A stretch of 64,000 nucleotides of DNA. Source: CALMEH01 sp031409875 (GTDB taxonomy: Bacteria > Acidobacteriota > Blastocatellia > Pyrinomonadales > Pyrinomonadaceae). Of the stretch, positions 41,950-50,743 are shown piece after piece. The stretch covers positions 1 through 64,000 of the forward strand of contig JANNYB010000158.1 of assembly GCA_031409875.1 (NCBI GenBank), written 5' to 3'. Each line of letters opens with the position of its first letter. Position 1 is the stretch's first letter. A program made the translations under genes and the position numbers. The notes under the pieces are model-generated. The model did no database searches. It saw only the letters and a list, made by a program, of their open reading frames with translations, and was not told the origin of the DNA.

Positions 41950-43241
41950 TAATTTGTTAAATCGAAAAGAGTATTTTCTCCAGTTAAAAGTTCCATTGTG
42001 CCGTTAATACGATTTTCTGCTAATTCACAATACTCAGGAGAAATCTCAATGCCAATATATTTTCTATTAAGTTGTTTAGCTGCCATTGCTGTCGTTCCAG
42101 AACCAGAAAAAGGGTCAAGAATGATTTGAGCTTCTGTGCTTTCGATACAACGAAAAGGTAAAGCAAGAGGAAAAGGAGCAGGATGTTTATTTTTCATTTC
42201 TTGTGAAAACTCCCAAACATCAGAATAACCATTTTTTTTTGGTGCAAGTCTAAATTTAGGTTTGCATATTAAATAAATAACCTCATAACTCGGAACGAAA
42301 TAACCGGGATTAAAGTTGAAACCACCTGCCCGTTTCCAGATTATTATTTGACGAACCGGAAAATCTTTAACAATGTCATCGCGGTCTTGCATTATTCCGC
42401 CTTGGACTCGCCGTTTATGATTGTAAAAAATTGCTCCATCGTCTTTCAGCAATCGCATTGCTTCGGATAAACATTCTTTTTGCCAAGCGACATACTCATC
42501 GTGTGGCATTTTATCGTTATGATGGGCGTAACCATTTTGAAGCGGATTATTTGCCCAACGTCCGGTTTTTGTTCCGGCTTTCATTCCGTTTCCGGTTGAA
42601 TTTTTCAAATTATAAGGCGGCGAAGTTACAACCAAATCAATGCTTTTATCCGGCATTTGGCGCATCACTTCCAATGTATCTCCGCAAATTATTTTGTTTA
42701 GAAAACTCTCTATTAGTTTCATTGTTTCTTTTGTTTCAGATTGTAGAAACCCATTATCCATTTTCGTCTTTTCAGCGAAATACTCTTTGTAAATAACCGT
42801 TCTAACCGTTTCGTTTTCGTGATTAAGCAAAGGTTTTAACTTTCGTTCGACTAAAACATCATCGTCATAAACAAGCAGTCCGCGAATTGCTTGACAAACT
42901 ACTTTCGGGTCTTCGTCTTGCAAAATTTCAAATAAATACGGTTTATTTTGCGGTTTGCGAAGTCTGCCGATTGCCGAAACTATTTCGCGCCGTGTTCCGG
43001 TGTCGGTTTCTTGCTTAAATGCGTTCCAAAGCGGTTCGAGACTTTTAGATTGGTTAAGTTTGGCAATATTCTTTGCGGCTAAAAATCTGATTTTCGGATT
43101 CTTGTGTTCGAGCAGATTAAACAAAAATCCGCCTTGAAAACCATTCGGCAAATAACCCAAATCTTCAAGCGTGGAAATCAAATTTTTATCACTCTGATTT
43201 TCCGTATTTATTTCAGACATATTTTTAAAGAAAGCACACAA
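41949..43241 (-). CDS. DNA methyltransferase (probable N4-cytosine) with HEAT-like N-terminus
   Basis: A 430-residue protein. Residues about 35-160 are alpha-helical HEAT-like repeats ('NPKIRFLAAKNIAKLN', 'DTGTRREIVSAIGRLR', 'DPKVVCQAIRGLLVYD'). The C-terminal part is a beta-class methyltransferase: catalytic 'TSPPY' (206-210) precedes the AdoMet motif 'DPFSGSGTT' (376-384). SPPY favours cytosine-N4, in keeping with the MvaI/BcnI partner. The start may be the ATG at 43241 or the one seven codons later ('MSEINTEN'). It lies 31 bases after the asnS stop. Confidence 0.85.
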   Translation of the reverse strand: MCAFFKNMSEINTENQSDKNLISTLEDLGYLPNGFQGGFLFNLLEHKNPKIRFLAAKNIAKLNQSKSLEPLWNAFKQETDTGTRREIVSAIGRLRKPQNKPYLFEILQDEDPKVVCQAIRGLLVYDDDVLVERKLKPLLNHENETVRTVIYKEYFAEKTKMDNGFLQSETKETMKLIESFLNKIICGDTLEVMRQMPDKSIDLVVTSPPYNLKNSTGNGMKAGTKTGRWANNPLQNGYAHHNDKMPHDEYVAWQKECLSEAMRLLKDDGAIFYNHKRRVQGGIMQDRDDIVKDFPVRQIIIWKRAGGFNFNPGYFVPSYEVIYLICKPKFRLAPKKNGYSDVWEFSQEMKNKHPAPFPLALPFRCIESTEAQIILDPFSGSGTTAMAAKQLNRKYIGIEISPEYCELAENRINGTMELLTGENTLFDLTN

Positions 43242-43272
43242 ATTCGATCATTACCAAATAAAATCATAAAAC

Positions 43273-44586
43273 CTACGGCTTCAAACGATTAAGCATTCGC
43301 GGAAACGGGATTGTTTCGCGGACGTGTTCGATGCCGCACATCCAAGCCGTGGCGCGTTCAACGCCCATTCCGAAACCGGCGTGTGGAACGCTGCCGAATC
43401 TTCGCAAATCAAGATACCATTCAAACGACTCTTTCGGTAAATTATGCGCGATGATTTGCTGTTCGAGAAATTCCAAATTCATTGCGCGTTCGCCGCCGCC
43501 GATGATTTCGCCGTAACCTTCGGGCGCGAGAAGGTCTGCGCCGAGTGCTAATTCCGGGCGTTCTGCGTCGCGTTCAAAGTAAAATGCTTTGATAACGGCA
43601 GGGAAATGATGGACGAAAACGGGCGCGTCAAACTGTTTTGAAATATAAGTTTCGTCGGGCGCACCGAAATCTCCGCCCCATTCAAAATCGTTTTCGAGTT
43701 CGCCTTTGGCAAATCCTTCTTTCAACATTTTCACCGCATCATCGTAATGAACACGCGGAAAACCGCTCGCTTGAATCGCTTCGAGCTTGGAAATATCGCG
43801 CTCTAAAACCGCTAATTCTTCGCGTCTGTCTGCCAAAACTCGTTCGACAATAAACTTTATCAAACCTTCGCCGAGCGTCATTACATCATCAAGATGTGCG
43901 TAAGCCATTTCAGGTTCGACCATCCAAAATTCGGTCAAATGACGACGAGTTTTCGATTTTTCAGCGCGAAAAACCGGACCGAAACAATAACTTCTACCAA
44001 GACTTGCGGCTGTCGCTTCGTTGTAAAGTTGTCCGCTTTGTGTCAGATACGCTTTGTCATCGTCAAAATAATCAACTTCAAAAAGCGTCGTCGTGCCTTC
44101 GCAAGCGGCAGGCGTAAAAATCGGCGTATCAGCGAGAATAAAACCGTTTTCATCAAAAAAATCGCGCGTCGCTTTGATAACGGTGTGGCGAATTTTCAAA
44201 ACGGCGTGTTGTTTTTTCGAGCGAATCCAAAGATGCCGATTGTCCATCAAAAATTCCGTTCCGTGTTCCTTCGGTGTGATCGGATAATCGCTGGCATTTT
44301 GGATAATTTCCAACGCGGTAACGTCCAATTCCACGCCGATTGATGAGCGCGTATCTTCTTTGACTTTGCCCGTTACGATTATCGAAGATTCTTGCCCGAG
44401 CGATTTCGCCGATTCAAAAAGTTCTTCATTCGCCGGCTTAAAAACGACGCATTGCACAATTCCCGTGCCGTCGCGCAACTGCAAAAAGACCAATTTCCCG
44501 CTCGAACGCGAGTTATAAAGCCAACCTTTCAGCGTAACTTCCGCGCCGATGTGATTTTTTAGTTCGTTGATGTATGTTTGATTCAT
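43273..44586 (-). CDS. asnS: Asparaginyl-tRNA synthetase
   Basis: A 437-residue class II synthetase. The N-terminal OB-fold anticodon domain (about 15-100) starts 'VTLKGWLYNSRSSGK'. Motif 2 is 'FRAEKSKTRRHLTEFW' near 205 and motif 3 'GFGMGVERATAW' near 406. Its last 29 codons are duplicated 2.96 kb downstream. The 3' end seen here may have come in with the RM island. It is divergent from the ABC exporter. Presence of asnS means Asn-tRNA is charged directly. Confidence 0.96.
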   Translation of the reverse strand: MNQTYINELKNHIGAEVTLKGWLYNSRSSGKLVFLQLRDGTGIVQCVVFKPANEELFESAKSLGQESSIIVTGKVKEDTRSSIGVELDVTALEIIQNASDYPITPKEHGTEFLMDNRHLWIRSKKQHAVLKIRHTVIKATRDFFDENGFILADTPIFTPAACEGTTTLFEVDYFDDDKAYLTQSGQLYNEATAASLGRSYCFGPVFRAEKSKTRRHLTEFWMVEPEMAYAHLDDVMTLGEGLIKFIVERVLADRREELAVLERDISKLEAIQASGFPRVHYDDAVKMLKEGFAKGELENDFEWGGDFGAPDETYISKQFDAPVFVHHFPAVIKAFYFERDAERPELALGADLLAPEGYGEIIGGGERAMNLEFLEQQIIAHNLPKESFEWYLDLRRFGSVPHAGFGMGVERATAWMCGIEHVRETIPFPRMLNRLKP

Positions 44587-44655
44587 AGCTTGTTAAAAGT
44601 TTAATTGAAATAGTGTCGGTTGCAAAATTGCGAAATAAATAATCAAATAAAATAA

Positions 44656-46500
44656 ATGGCAGACGAAAAAAAGAAGAAGAAGATAGATTATTCACGCGCT
44701 TGGGTTGAAGCCAAAGGTTTGATTTGGGATTATCGTTGGCGATTGTTGCTCGGTTTGGTTTTGATGCTGATTTCGCGTGCCGCCGGATTTATTTTGCCTT
44801 ATTCGACAAAGTTTTTGGTTGATAATGTTTTCGGTCAAGCGCAGTATGATTTGCTGAAATGGATTGCTTTGGCAGTTGGTATTTCGACTGTAATTGGGGC
44901 AATGACATCGTTTGCGCTGTCGCAGATTTTGGGCGTGGCGGCGCAACGGGCGATTACCGAAATGCGAAAGCGCGTGCAAGCGCACATCGAACGTCTGCCG
45001 ACTTCGTATTTTGATTCGACGCAAACCGGACAGCTTATTTCGCGGATTATGCGCGATGCGGAAGGAATTAGAAACTTGGTTGGAACAGGACTCGGACAAA
45101 TCATCGGCGGATTGCTTTCGGCTTTGGTTTCGATGTGTTTTTTGTTTTATCTGAATTGGCAAATCACGATTGTAACGCTCGTTGTTTTGGCGGTTTTCGG
45201 GTTTGTTTTGAGTTATGCTTTCAAACAATTGCGCCCGCTTTTTCGTGATCGCGGCGAAATCGAAGCCGAAGTTACGGGACGTTTGAACGAAGGTTTGGGC
45301 GGCATCAGAATCGTCAAAGCATACACGGCGGAAAAGCGCGAAGAATTGTCTTTTGCACGCGGCGCACACAGGCTTTTTCGCAATATTGCCAAGTCAATGA
45401 CGGGCGTTTCGGCTACAGGAAGTTTCGCTTCGCTGGTCATCGGCGCGATTGCCGTTGTGATGATTTATTTCGGCGGAAGCGCGGTTATTGCAAACATTCA
45501 AAACCCTGCAAATGGAATGAGTTCGGGCGATTTTACGATGTATATTGCCTTTACGATTTTTATGGTTTTGCCGATTGTTGACCTTGCAAATGTCGGCACA
45601 CAAATCACCGAAGCCTTTGCCGGCTTAGACCGAATTTCGGAAATTTTTGCAATGAAAACCGAAACCGACGAAGACGAAAATCGAAACGCTCTGCCGAAGA
45701 TTGAAGGCGCGATTGATTTTGAAGATGTGCATTTTGAATACGAAGAAAATGTTCCCGTTTTGAAAGGCGTTTCGTTTCATTCCGAAGCCGGAAAAACAAC
45801 GGCTTTGGTTGGTTCGAGCGGTTCGGGGAAATCAACGGTTTTGAGTTTGGTTTTGAATTTTATTCAGCCGACAAAAGGCAGGATTTTGATTGACAGGCGA
45901 GATTTGCAAAGTGTTAAATTGCAAGATTATCGGCGACATCTCGGCGTAGTTTTGCAAGACAATTTTCTGTTTGACGGAACGATTTTGAGCAATATTCGAT
46001 TTGCCAATCCGCACGCGAATTTCGATGAAATCCGCGAAGTTTGCCGTGTGGCAAACGCCGACGAATTTATCGAAAAGTTTCCCGATAAATATGATACGAT
46101 TGTCGGCGAACGCGGCGTAAAACTTTCGGGCGGACAACGCCAACGAATCGCCATCGCCCGCGCTTTGCTCGCAAATCCGCGAATTTTGATTTTGGACGAA
46201 GCGACAAGTTCGCTCGATTCGGAAAGTGAAGCGTTAATTCAAGAAGGTTTGAACAGTTTGCGAAAGGGAAGAACGACGTTTGTTATCGCCCACAGACTTT
46301 CGACAATTCGTTCGGCTGACCAAATTCTCGTTGTCGAATCCGGCGAAATTCTCGAACGCGGAACGCACGACGAATTAATCGCCAAAAGCGGAAGATATAA
46401 ACAGCTTTACGATAAGCAATACAAATTCGAGCAAAATTTATTCGTCAATCCGGGCGAAGAAATCAAAGATCAAGAGAAATTTTCAGCAACAAAATTATAA
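44656..46500 (+). CDS. ABC exporter with fused membrane and ATPase domains
   Basis: A 614-residue MsbA/BmrA-type half transporter: six transmembrane helices (about 25-330) and an ATPase domain. Walker A is 'GSSGSGKST' near 389, signature 'LSGGQRQRIAIARALL' near 492, and Walker B 'ILILDEATSSLD' near 515, followed by the H-loop 'IAHRLST'. A lipid or drug is the likely substrate; sequence does not decide. A single gene, so it probably works as a homodimer. Its stop is followed one base later by a palindromic repeat. Confidence 0.92.
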   Translation: MADEKKKKKIDYSRAWVEAKGLIWDYRWRLLLGLVLMLISRAAGFILPYSTKFLVDNVFGQAQYDLLKWIALAVGISTVIGAMTSFALSQILGVAAQRAITEMRKRVQAHIERLPTSYFDSTQTGQLISRIMRDAEGIRNLVGTGLGQIIGGLLSALVSMCFLFYLNWQITIVTLVVLAVFGFVLSYAFKQLRPLFRDRGEIEAEVTGRLNEGLGGIRIVKAYTAEKREELSFARGAHRLFRNIAKSMTGVSATGSFASLVIGAIAVVMIYFGGSAVIANIQNPANGMSSGDFTMYIAFTIFMVLPIVDLANVGTQITEAFAGLDRISEIFAMKTETDEDENRNALPKIEGAIDFEDVHFEYEENVPVLKGVSFHSEAGKTTALVGSSGSGKSTVLSLVLNFIQPTKGRILIDRRDLQSVKLQDYRRHLGVVLQDNFLFDGTILSNIRFANPHANFDEIREVCRVANADEFIEKFPDKYDTIVGERGVKLSGGQRQRIAIARALLANPRILILDEATSSLDSESEALIQEGLNSLRKGRTTFVIAHRLSTIRSADQILVVESGEILERGTHDELIAKSGRYKQLYDKQYKFEQNLFVNPGEEIKDQEKFSATKL

Positions 46501-46501
46501 A

Positions 46502-46655
46502 AACTGGGAGCGCAGGCATCTTGCCTGCACCGTTCGAGCGAAGCAAGAACGGCAAACGCTCGAATAGAAATCAACTTTCGAGTAATCTAAGGCGTTCGCG
46601 CCTGTTCTTGCAAAGCCTCGAACGCGCGTGCAAGCGAGACGCTTGCGCTCCAGTC
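46502..46655. repeat. Imperfect palindrome after the ABC exporter
   Basis: Outer arms 'CTGGGAGCGCAGGCATCTTG' (from 46502) and 'GCAAGCGAGACGCTTGCGC' to CCAGT (46630-46655) pair imperfectly. Inner arms around CGTTCGAG/CTCGAA and GCGTTCGCGCC also pair. The end sequence GCTTGCGCTCCAGTCG also occurs at the ends of the 54153-54302 element. Confidence 0.65.
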
Positions 46656-46666
46656 GAAAAAAAACT

Positions 46667-47101
46667 ATGGAAAATACACAAAACTACCAAAACCATACAA
46701 GATGGTTTCCGCTTGTTCATTTCGTTCTTTTCCCGATTTTGCTTTTCAATTTGATTTGGCATTGCGTTCGGCTTTATCAAGAGCCGAATTGGGATAGAGC
46801 CGAAATGATTTTATTGGCAATAGGCTTGCTTTTATTGAGTTTAGCGGCGCGTCTTCAGGCTTTGAAAGCGCAAGACCGCGTGATTCGATTGGAAGAAAGT
46901 TTGCGATACAGCACGATTTTGCCCGATGATTTGGCGCAAAAAGCCGGAAAATTGAAAACCGGACAAATAATTGCTTTGCGCTTTGCATCAGACGAAGAAT
47001 TGCCGCAACTCGTCGAAAAAACATTAAACGGCGAGCTTAATTCTTCAAAAGAAATCAAACTCGCCGTTAAAAATTGGCGCGGAGATTATTTAAGAGTTTA
47101 A
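46667..47101 (+). CDS. DUF6526-type membrane protein
   Basis: 144 residues from ATG 46667 ('MENTQNYQNHTRWF'). Two membrane helices lie at about 16-35 and 55-72, and a cytoplasmic tail carries 'LQALKAQDRVIRLEESLRY', 'ALRFASDEELPQL' and 'EIKLAVKNWRGDYLRV'. This conserved tail is that of DUF6526, a family of unknown function. An upstream in-frame ATG at 46628 would lie inside the palindrome and is less likely. The stop touches the next word repeat. Confidence 0.78.
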   Translation: MENTQNYQNHTRWFPLVHFVLFPILLFNLIWHCVRLYQEPNWDRAEMILLAIGLLLLSLAARLQALKAQDRVIRLEESLRYSTILPDDLAQKAGKLKTGQIIALRFASDEELPQLVEKTLNGELNSSKEIKLAVKNWRGDYLRV

Positions 47102-47180
47102 TTCCAGATTCCAGATTCCAGATTCCAGATTCCAGATTCTTTTTCTTCAATTTGAAATCTGGAATCTGGAATCTGGAATC
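47102..47180. repeat. Palindromic word repeat between DUF6526 and peroxidase genes
   Basis: The left arm is five copies of 'ATTCCAG' (47102-47139) and the right arm 'AATCTGG' copies (47154-47180). It begins at the DUF6526 stop and ends one base from the stop of the convergent gene. Confidence 0.92.
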
Positions 47181-47181
47181 T

Positions 47182-49989
47182 TTAAGGTATAAACGCGGCA
47201 GGCGCAGGCAAGTCGCCGTTTGCGCCGAAGTTGACGATTTGCAAGCCGCCGGTCGAGCGATTTACATACCAAGTTCCGGCGCGGAAAATTGCCGTGTCTG
47301 CTTTGCCGTCGCCGTCGTAATCGCCGGGCGCGGGTTGATCGGTTGAGATTCCAAACGGCACAGCATAATAGCTGAAGTCTTCCGAACGCAAAACGAACCA
47401 ATTACCGTCCGAAGGTCTGAAGAAAGCGATGTCGGTTTTGCCGTCGCCGGTGTAATCTTGCGCGACGGGTTTATCGGTTGAAATTCCGAAAGTTGCCGCA
47501 ATAATTCCCGTTGTCGAACGATTTAACCACCATTGACCATTTGACGGTCGGTAGATTGCTAAATCGGCTCTGCCGTCGCCGTCATAATCGCCGACTTGCG
47601 GAAGATCGCCGTTTTGTCCGAATTGGCGCGTGATGTTTCCGCTCGTGCTTTGCTGAATAAACCAAGTTCCGGTCGAAGCGCGGAAAAGTGCCGCATCTGC
47701 TCTGCCGTCCGCGTCAAAATCGGCGGGCGCGGGAACGTCGCCGTTTGCGCCGAACGGAAACGCGAAAAAGCTGTTATCTTCCGAGCGCATAATAATCCAT
47801 TCGCCTGTTGTCGGTCGCCAAACTGCAATGTCGGTTTTGCCGTCGCCCGTGAAATCAGCCGGAACGAGTTTGTCTGTTCCTGCGCCGAATTGGAACGCAT
47901 TATTTCCGCCATTTGAAGATTTTAGATACCACCATTGACCGTTTGACGGACGGAAAATCGAAATGTCGGTTTTGTCGTCGCCATCGAAATCAACGTGCGC
48001 CGGACGATTTATCGCCGTCGCTTCGCCGAAAACAGTAAAACGAAACGCCGGAGTTACCGAAAATCCGTTGGCGGCGGCGGCATCGGTAATATACCAACGC
48101 CCGAAGAAAGTTTGTCCGACAAGTGCGGGATTATTCGGAATCGCCACGCTGATCGAACCCGAACCGTTGTTTGCGCCTGCGCCTTGTAAATTCACGGTTT
48201 GACGCAAAAATGAACCGTTTGACGGAATTGTCGTGCCAACGCCCGGATCAGTCGAATTTATCACCAAAACCGCCGCCGCGCCGCCCAAACCATTACCAGC
48301 CGCAACGGTAAAACTCGGATTTCCGACAAACGGCGGCTCGACCGCAACTGCCGCCGGAGTAAATCCGCCTGTGCCGGCTCTGCCCGTTCCCGTGATTTGC
48401 GGAACATTGGTTGATTCGGTGTAAAGTCGCGGACGGTCAAACGGCGGCATTTCGTCGCGCACCCGTTTATCCGTTAAAGAATTTCTTAAAAATGCGACCA
48501 CATTTGCTTGTTGTCCGGCGTTCAAACCGCGAGGTTGAATCAGATTGTTCGGAACATTCGGCTCGTTCGGAAAATCGCCGCCGCGATTGTAAAACTGCAC
48601 GACTTCTTCCAACGTCTGAAGCCGTCCGTTGTGCATAAACGATGAACGAAGCCCGACATTTCTCAGACTCGGAACGCGAAATTCGCCTAAATCATTTTGC
48701 GCTCCCGTAACCTGAAATCGTCCCGTATCTTCCGCCGCCGGACGCAAACCGATGTTGCGGAAAGTTTGGTCAGTCAGAAGATTCCCAGCGTGGCAAACGG
48801 CGCACGAAACATTTGTAAAAGTATTTCGCCCGTTTTGCTCATTGGCAGGCAGAGGCGTGATTCCGGCATTCGCCAGATCGAGCGGCGTTTGATCGGAAAA
48901 TTGCGTCCGTTCATATACGCCAATCGCTAAGGCGATGCGCGTCGGCGTAACGTCCGAAGTGCCGAATGCTTCCAGAAAAAGTTCGGGATAGCTTCGATTA
49001 TCAACCCAAGTTTGCAAAGGTGTCGGAATATTAAAAGCTAAGGCTAAAGGCTTTGCGGTTGTAACTTTGCCCGCGATTTCTGTCCAATTCGATGCGCCGT
49101 GTCCCATTTCGACCGCATTTGTCGGCGGTCCGACTGCTTGACTTTCCAATGCGCCGCCGTTGTTTAAAACGATGGCATTCGTCAGCGGGTCGCGGAAAGT
49201 TCCGGTGGCGCGTCCGTCCCAAAATAAAACCGGCGCGTAGGCGGCATTGATAAATGAATTCGCCTTGCGTCCCGTAACTTGTGAACGCAATCCGTAAGTG
49301 CTTGAAAATGAATAAGTTCCGTCCAAATTATTGAGCGGCACGCCTTCCGACCCGGTAACATCATCAGCCGTATTATAGACATTATCAAAACCGGGATTTT
49401 TTGAATTAAACGATGAAACAATTGAACGCGGATCAGTTCCGCCGATTCCGGCGCGGTGGCAAGTTCCGCAAGAAACGGTATTTGTTGCCGAAAGTTGTTC
49501 GTCCCAAAAGAGTGCTTTGCCGAGATTTGCTTTAACGGCGGTCATCGGATTTCCAGCAGGCGAAAGTTGCGGCGGTTCGAGCGGCGGAACAGGTCCTTGT
49601 TGTGCGCCGATTGCTCTCGTGCCTTGCACGGACGCGCTAAAACCACTTTGGACAGCAGCGTTTTCGGCGCGAATCCAATAGAAAAACGTCTGTCCCGCAG
49701 TTGCTGTCGTATCAAAGAAAAACGATGCTTGCGTTAAGCCGACATCGGTTGCCGTCGCCGAATTATTGGTCGTGTTGCGGAAAATGCGATAATTTGTCGC
49801 ACCTCGCATCGTGTCCCAATGCAGTCCGACTTTGTTGTTATAAAGATTTGTCGTTGCCGTAAAACCGGTCGGCGCGGAAAGCGATGTTTGCGCGTTTGTG
49901 TTCGATTCAAAAAGATTATTTCCGAAACCGAAAATCGCCGCCAAAACAAAAAACAAAACCACAGAAAGTTTTAATATTCTCATACTCAT
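47182..49989 (-). CDS. Secreted di-heme cytochrome c peroxidase fused to FG-GAP repeats
   Basis: A 935-residue exported protein. Signal segment about 1-33, then a fibronectin-III-like domain (about 38-130). The di-heme part has two c-type sites, 'CGTCH' near 172 and 'CAVCH' near 402, with the CcpA/MauG features 'PVLFWDGRATGTFRDP' and 'SFMHNGRLQTLEEVVQFY'. A beta domain (about 540-660) and six FG-GAP/VCBS repeats (about 665-935) complete it, ending 'FGANGDLPAPAAFIP'. It may reduce peroxide or oxidise a partner outside the cell. The fusion of peroxidase and propeller is unusual. It lies downstream of an ECF sigma gene. Confidence 0.88.
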   Translation of the reverse strand: MSMRILKLSVVLFFVLAAIFGFGNNLFESNTNAQTSLSAPTGFTATTNLYNNKVGLHWDTMRGATNYRIFRNTTNNSATATDVGLTQASFFFDTTATAGQTFFYWIRAENAAVQSGFSASVQGTRAIGAQQGPVPPLEPPQLSPAGNPMTAVKANLGKALFWDEQLSATNTVSCGTCHRAGIGGTDPRSIVSSFNSKNPGFDNVYNTADDVTGSEGVPLNNLDGTYSFSSTYGLRSQVTGRKANSFINAAYAPVLFWDGRATGTFRDPLTNAIVLNNGGALESQAVGPPTNAVEMGHGASNWTEIAGKVTTAKPLALAFNIPTPLQTWVDNRSYPELFLEAFGTSDVTPTRIALAIGVYERTQFSDQTPLDLANAGITPLPANEQNGRNTFTNVSCAVCHAGNLLTDQTFRNIGLRPAAEDTGRFQVTGAQNDLGEFRVPSLRNVGLRSSFMHNGRLQTLEEVVQFYNRGGDFPNEPNVPNNLIQPRGLNAGQQANVVAFLRNSLTDKRVRDEMPPFDRPRLYTESTNVPQITGTGRAGTGGFTPAAVAVEPPFVGNPSFTVAAGNGLGGAAAVLVINSTDPGVGTTIPSNGSFLRQTVNLQGAGANNGSGSISVAIPNNPALVGQTFFGRWYITDAAAANGFSVTPAFRFTVFGEATAINRPAHVDFDGDDKTDISIFRPSNGQWWYLKSSNGGNNAFQFGAGTDKLVPADFTGDGKTDIAVWRPTTGEWIIMRSEDNSFFAFPFGANGDVPAPADFDADGRADAALFRASTGTWFIQQSTSGNITRQFGQNGDLPQVGDYDGDGRADLAIYRPSNGQWWLNRSTTGIIAATFGISTDKPVAQDYTGDGKTDIAFFRPSDGNWFVLRSEDFSYYAVPFGISTDQPAPGDYDGDGKADTAIFRAGTWYVNRSTGGLQIVNFGANGDLPAPAAFIP

Positions 49990-50035
49990 AGCCTCTAATT
50001 AAGTCAAATTTTTGTGGAAAAAAATACATAAAATA

Positions 50036-50099
50036 GCAGAAACGCGCACGAAGTAAGCGTGTCTTGCCGAAATCACACTAACTTCGTGCGCGTTTCTGC
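50036..50099. terminator. Perfect 19-bp hairpin between sigma and peroxidase genes
   Basis: Arms 50036-50054 and 50081-50099 (GCAGAAACGCGCACGAAGT and complement), 26-base loop, short T-rich tails on both sides. It lies 17 bases after the sigma stop and probably separates that operon from the peroxidase gene. A partly related hairpin lies at about 52660-52715. Confidence 0.6.
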
Positions 50100-50116
50100 A
50101 TTTTTCAAATAAACGA

Positions 50117-50740
50117 TCAAACTAATTTATCCAACAAATTACGCAGATATTTTCGCGTTCGCATCAGCCGAACTTTGACGTTGCTTTCCGTCCAGCCGAG
50201 CTTTTCGGCGACTTCGGAAACCGAAAATTCCTCGGCGTGAAACAGCGTCAGAGCCAGACGGTCTTTTGCGTCTAAACCCGAAAGCAGTTTTTCGGCTAAA
50301 TCTTTATTTACAAAAGATGTTTCGTTATCCGAAGAATTTTTTTCAACGTAATTTTCAATAAATTCAGCGTCTTCGCTGCTCAAATTCGTAAAAAGATTTT
50401 CCGGTCGTCTTTTCAAACGGCGCAGTTCGTCGTAACAAACATTTACCGTCAAACGCGAAAGCCACGACGAAAATGAATTCGGCTGACCGCCGCGAAAATC
50501 TTTCAAAGAAAAATAAATTTTTGTAAATGATTGCTGTGAAAGCTCTTCAATCGTTTCGCGTTGATTAAAAAAACGGCTGATGAGATGAATCACAAGGCGG
50601 CGATAGCGTTCAAAAATCACCGAAAAAGCCGCTTCATCACCGGCGAGAACTGCTTGCACGAGTTCATCGTCCGTAACGGGTTGAGCGGTTTTTGTCGCTG
50701 AAATATTCAAATTTATATCAAACGCCACGCTGTTAATCAT
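50117..50740 (-). CDS. ECF-type RNA polymerase sigma factor
   Basis: A 207-residue sigma factor. Region 2 is about 28-95 ('FSVIFERYRRLVIHLISRFF', 'SWLSRLTVNVCYDELRRLKR'), followed by an acidic linker (about 115-140). Region 4 is about 145-200 ('DRLALTLFHAEEFSVSEVAE' and the HTH 'GWTESNVKVRLMRTRKYLR'). It is third in an operon after a membrane-anchored gene and an EF-hand gene, three bases from the latter. The cognate regulator is probably the membrane protein at 51869. Confidence 0.88.
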   Translation of the reverse strand: MINSVAFDINLNISATKTAQPVTDDELVQAVLAGDEAAFSVIFERYRRLVIHLISRFFNQRETIEELSQQSFTKIYFSLKDFRGGQPNSFSSWLSRLTVNVCYDELRRLKRRPENLFTNLSSEDAEFIENYVEKNSSDNETSFVNKDLAEKLLSGLDAKDRLALTLFHAEEFSVSEVAEKLGWTESNVKVRLMRTRKYLRNLLDKLV

Positions 50741-50743
50741 TTC

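Larger units (their letters stand above)
40314..43363. mobile_element. Restriction-modification island flanked by asnS 3'-end direct repeats
   Basis: 90-bp direct repeats at 40314-40403 and 43274-43363, five mismatches, both carrying the last 29 codons and the stop of asnS. They enclose an MTase, an MvaI/BcnI-type endonuclease, a small gene and an endonuclease fragment. No integrase or transposase lies between them. Confidence 0.75.

Noticed and set aside
44692..45369. 225-codon open frame antisense to the ABC exporter
   Set aside because: No domain and low-quality composition; the sense frame is a clear ABC transporter.
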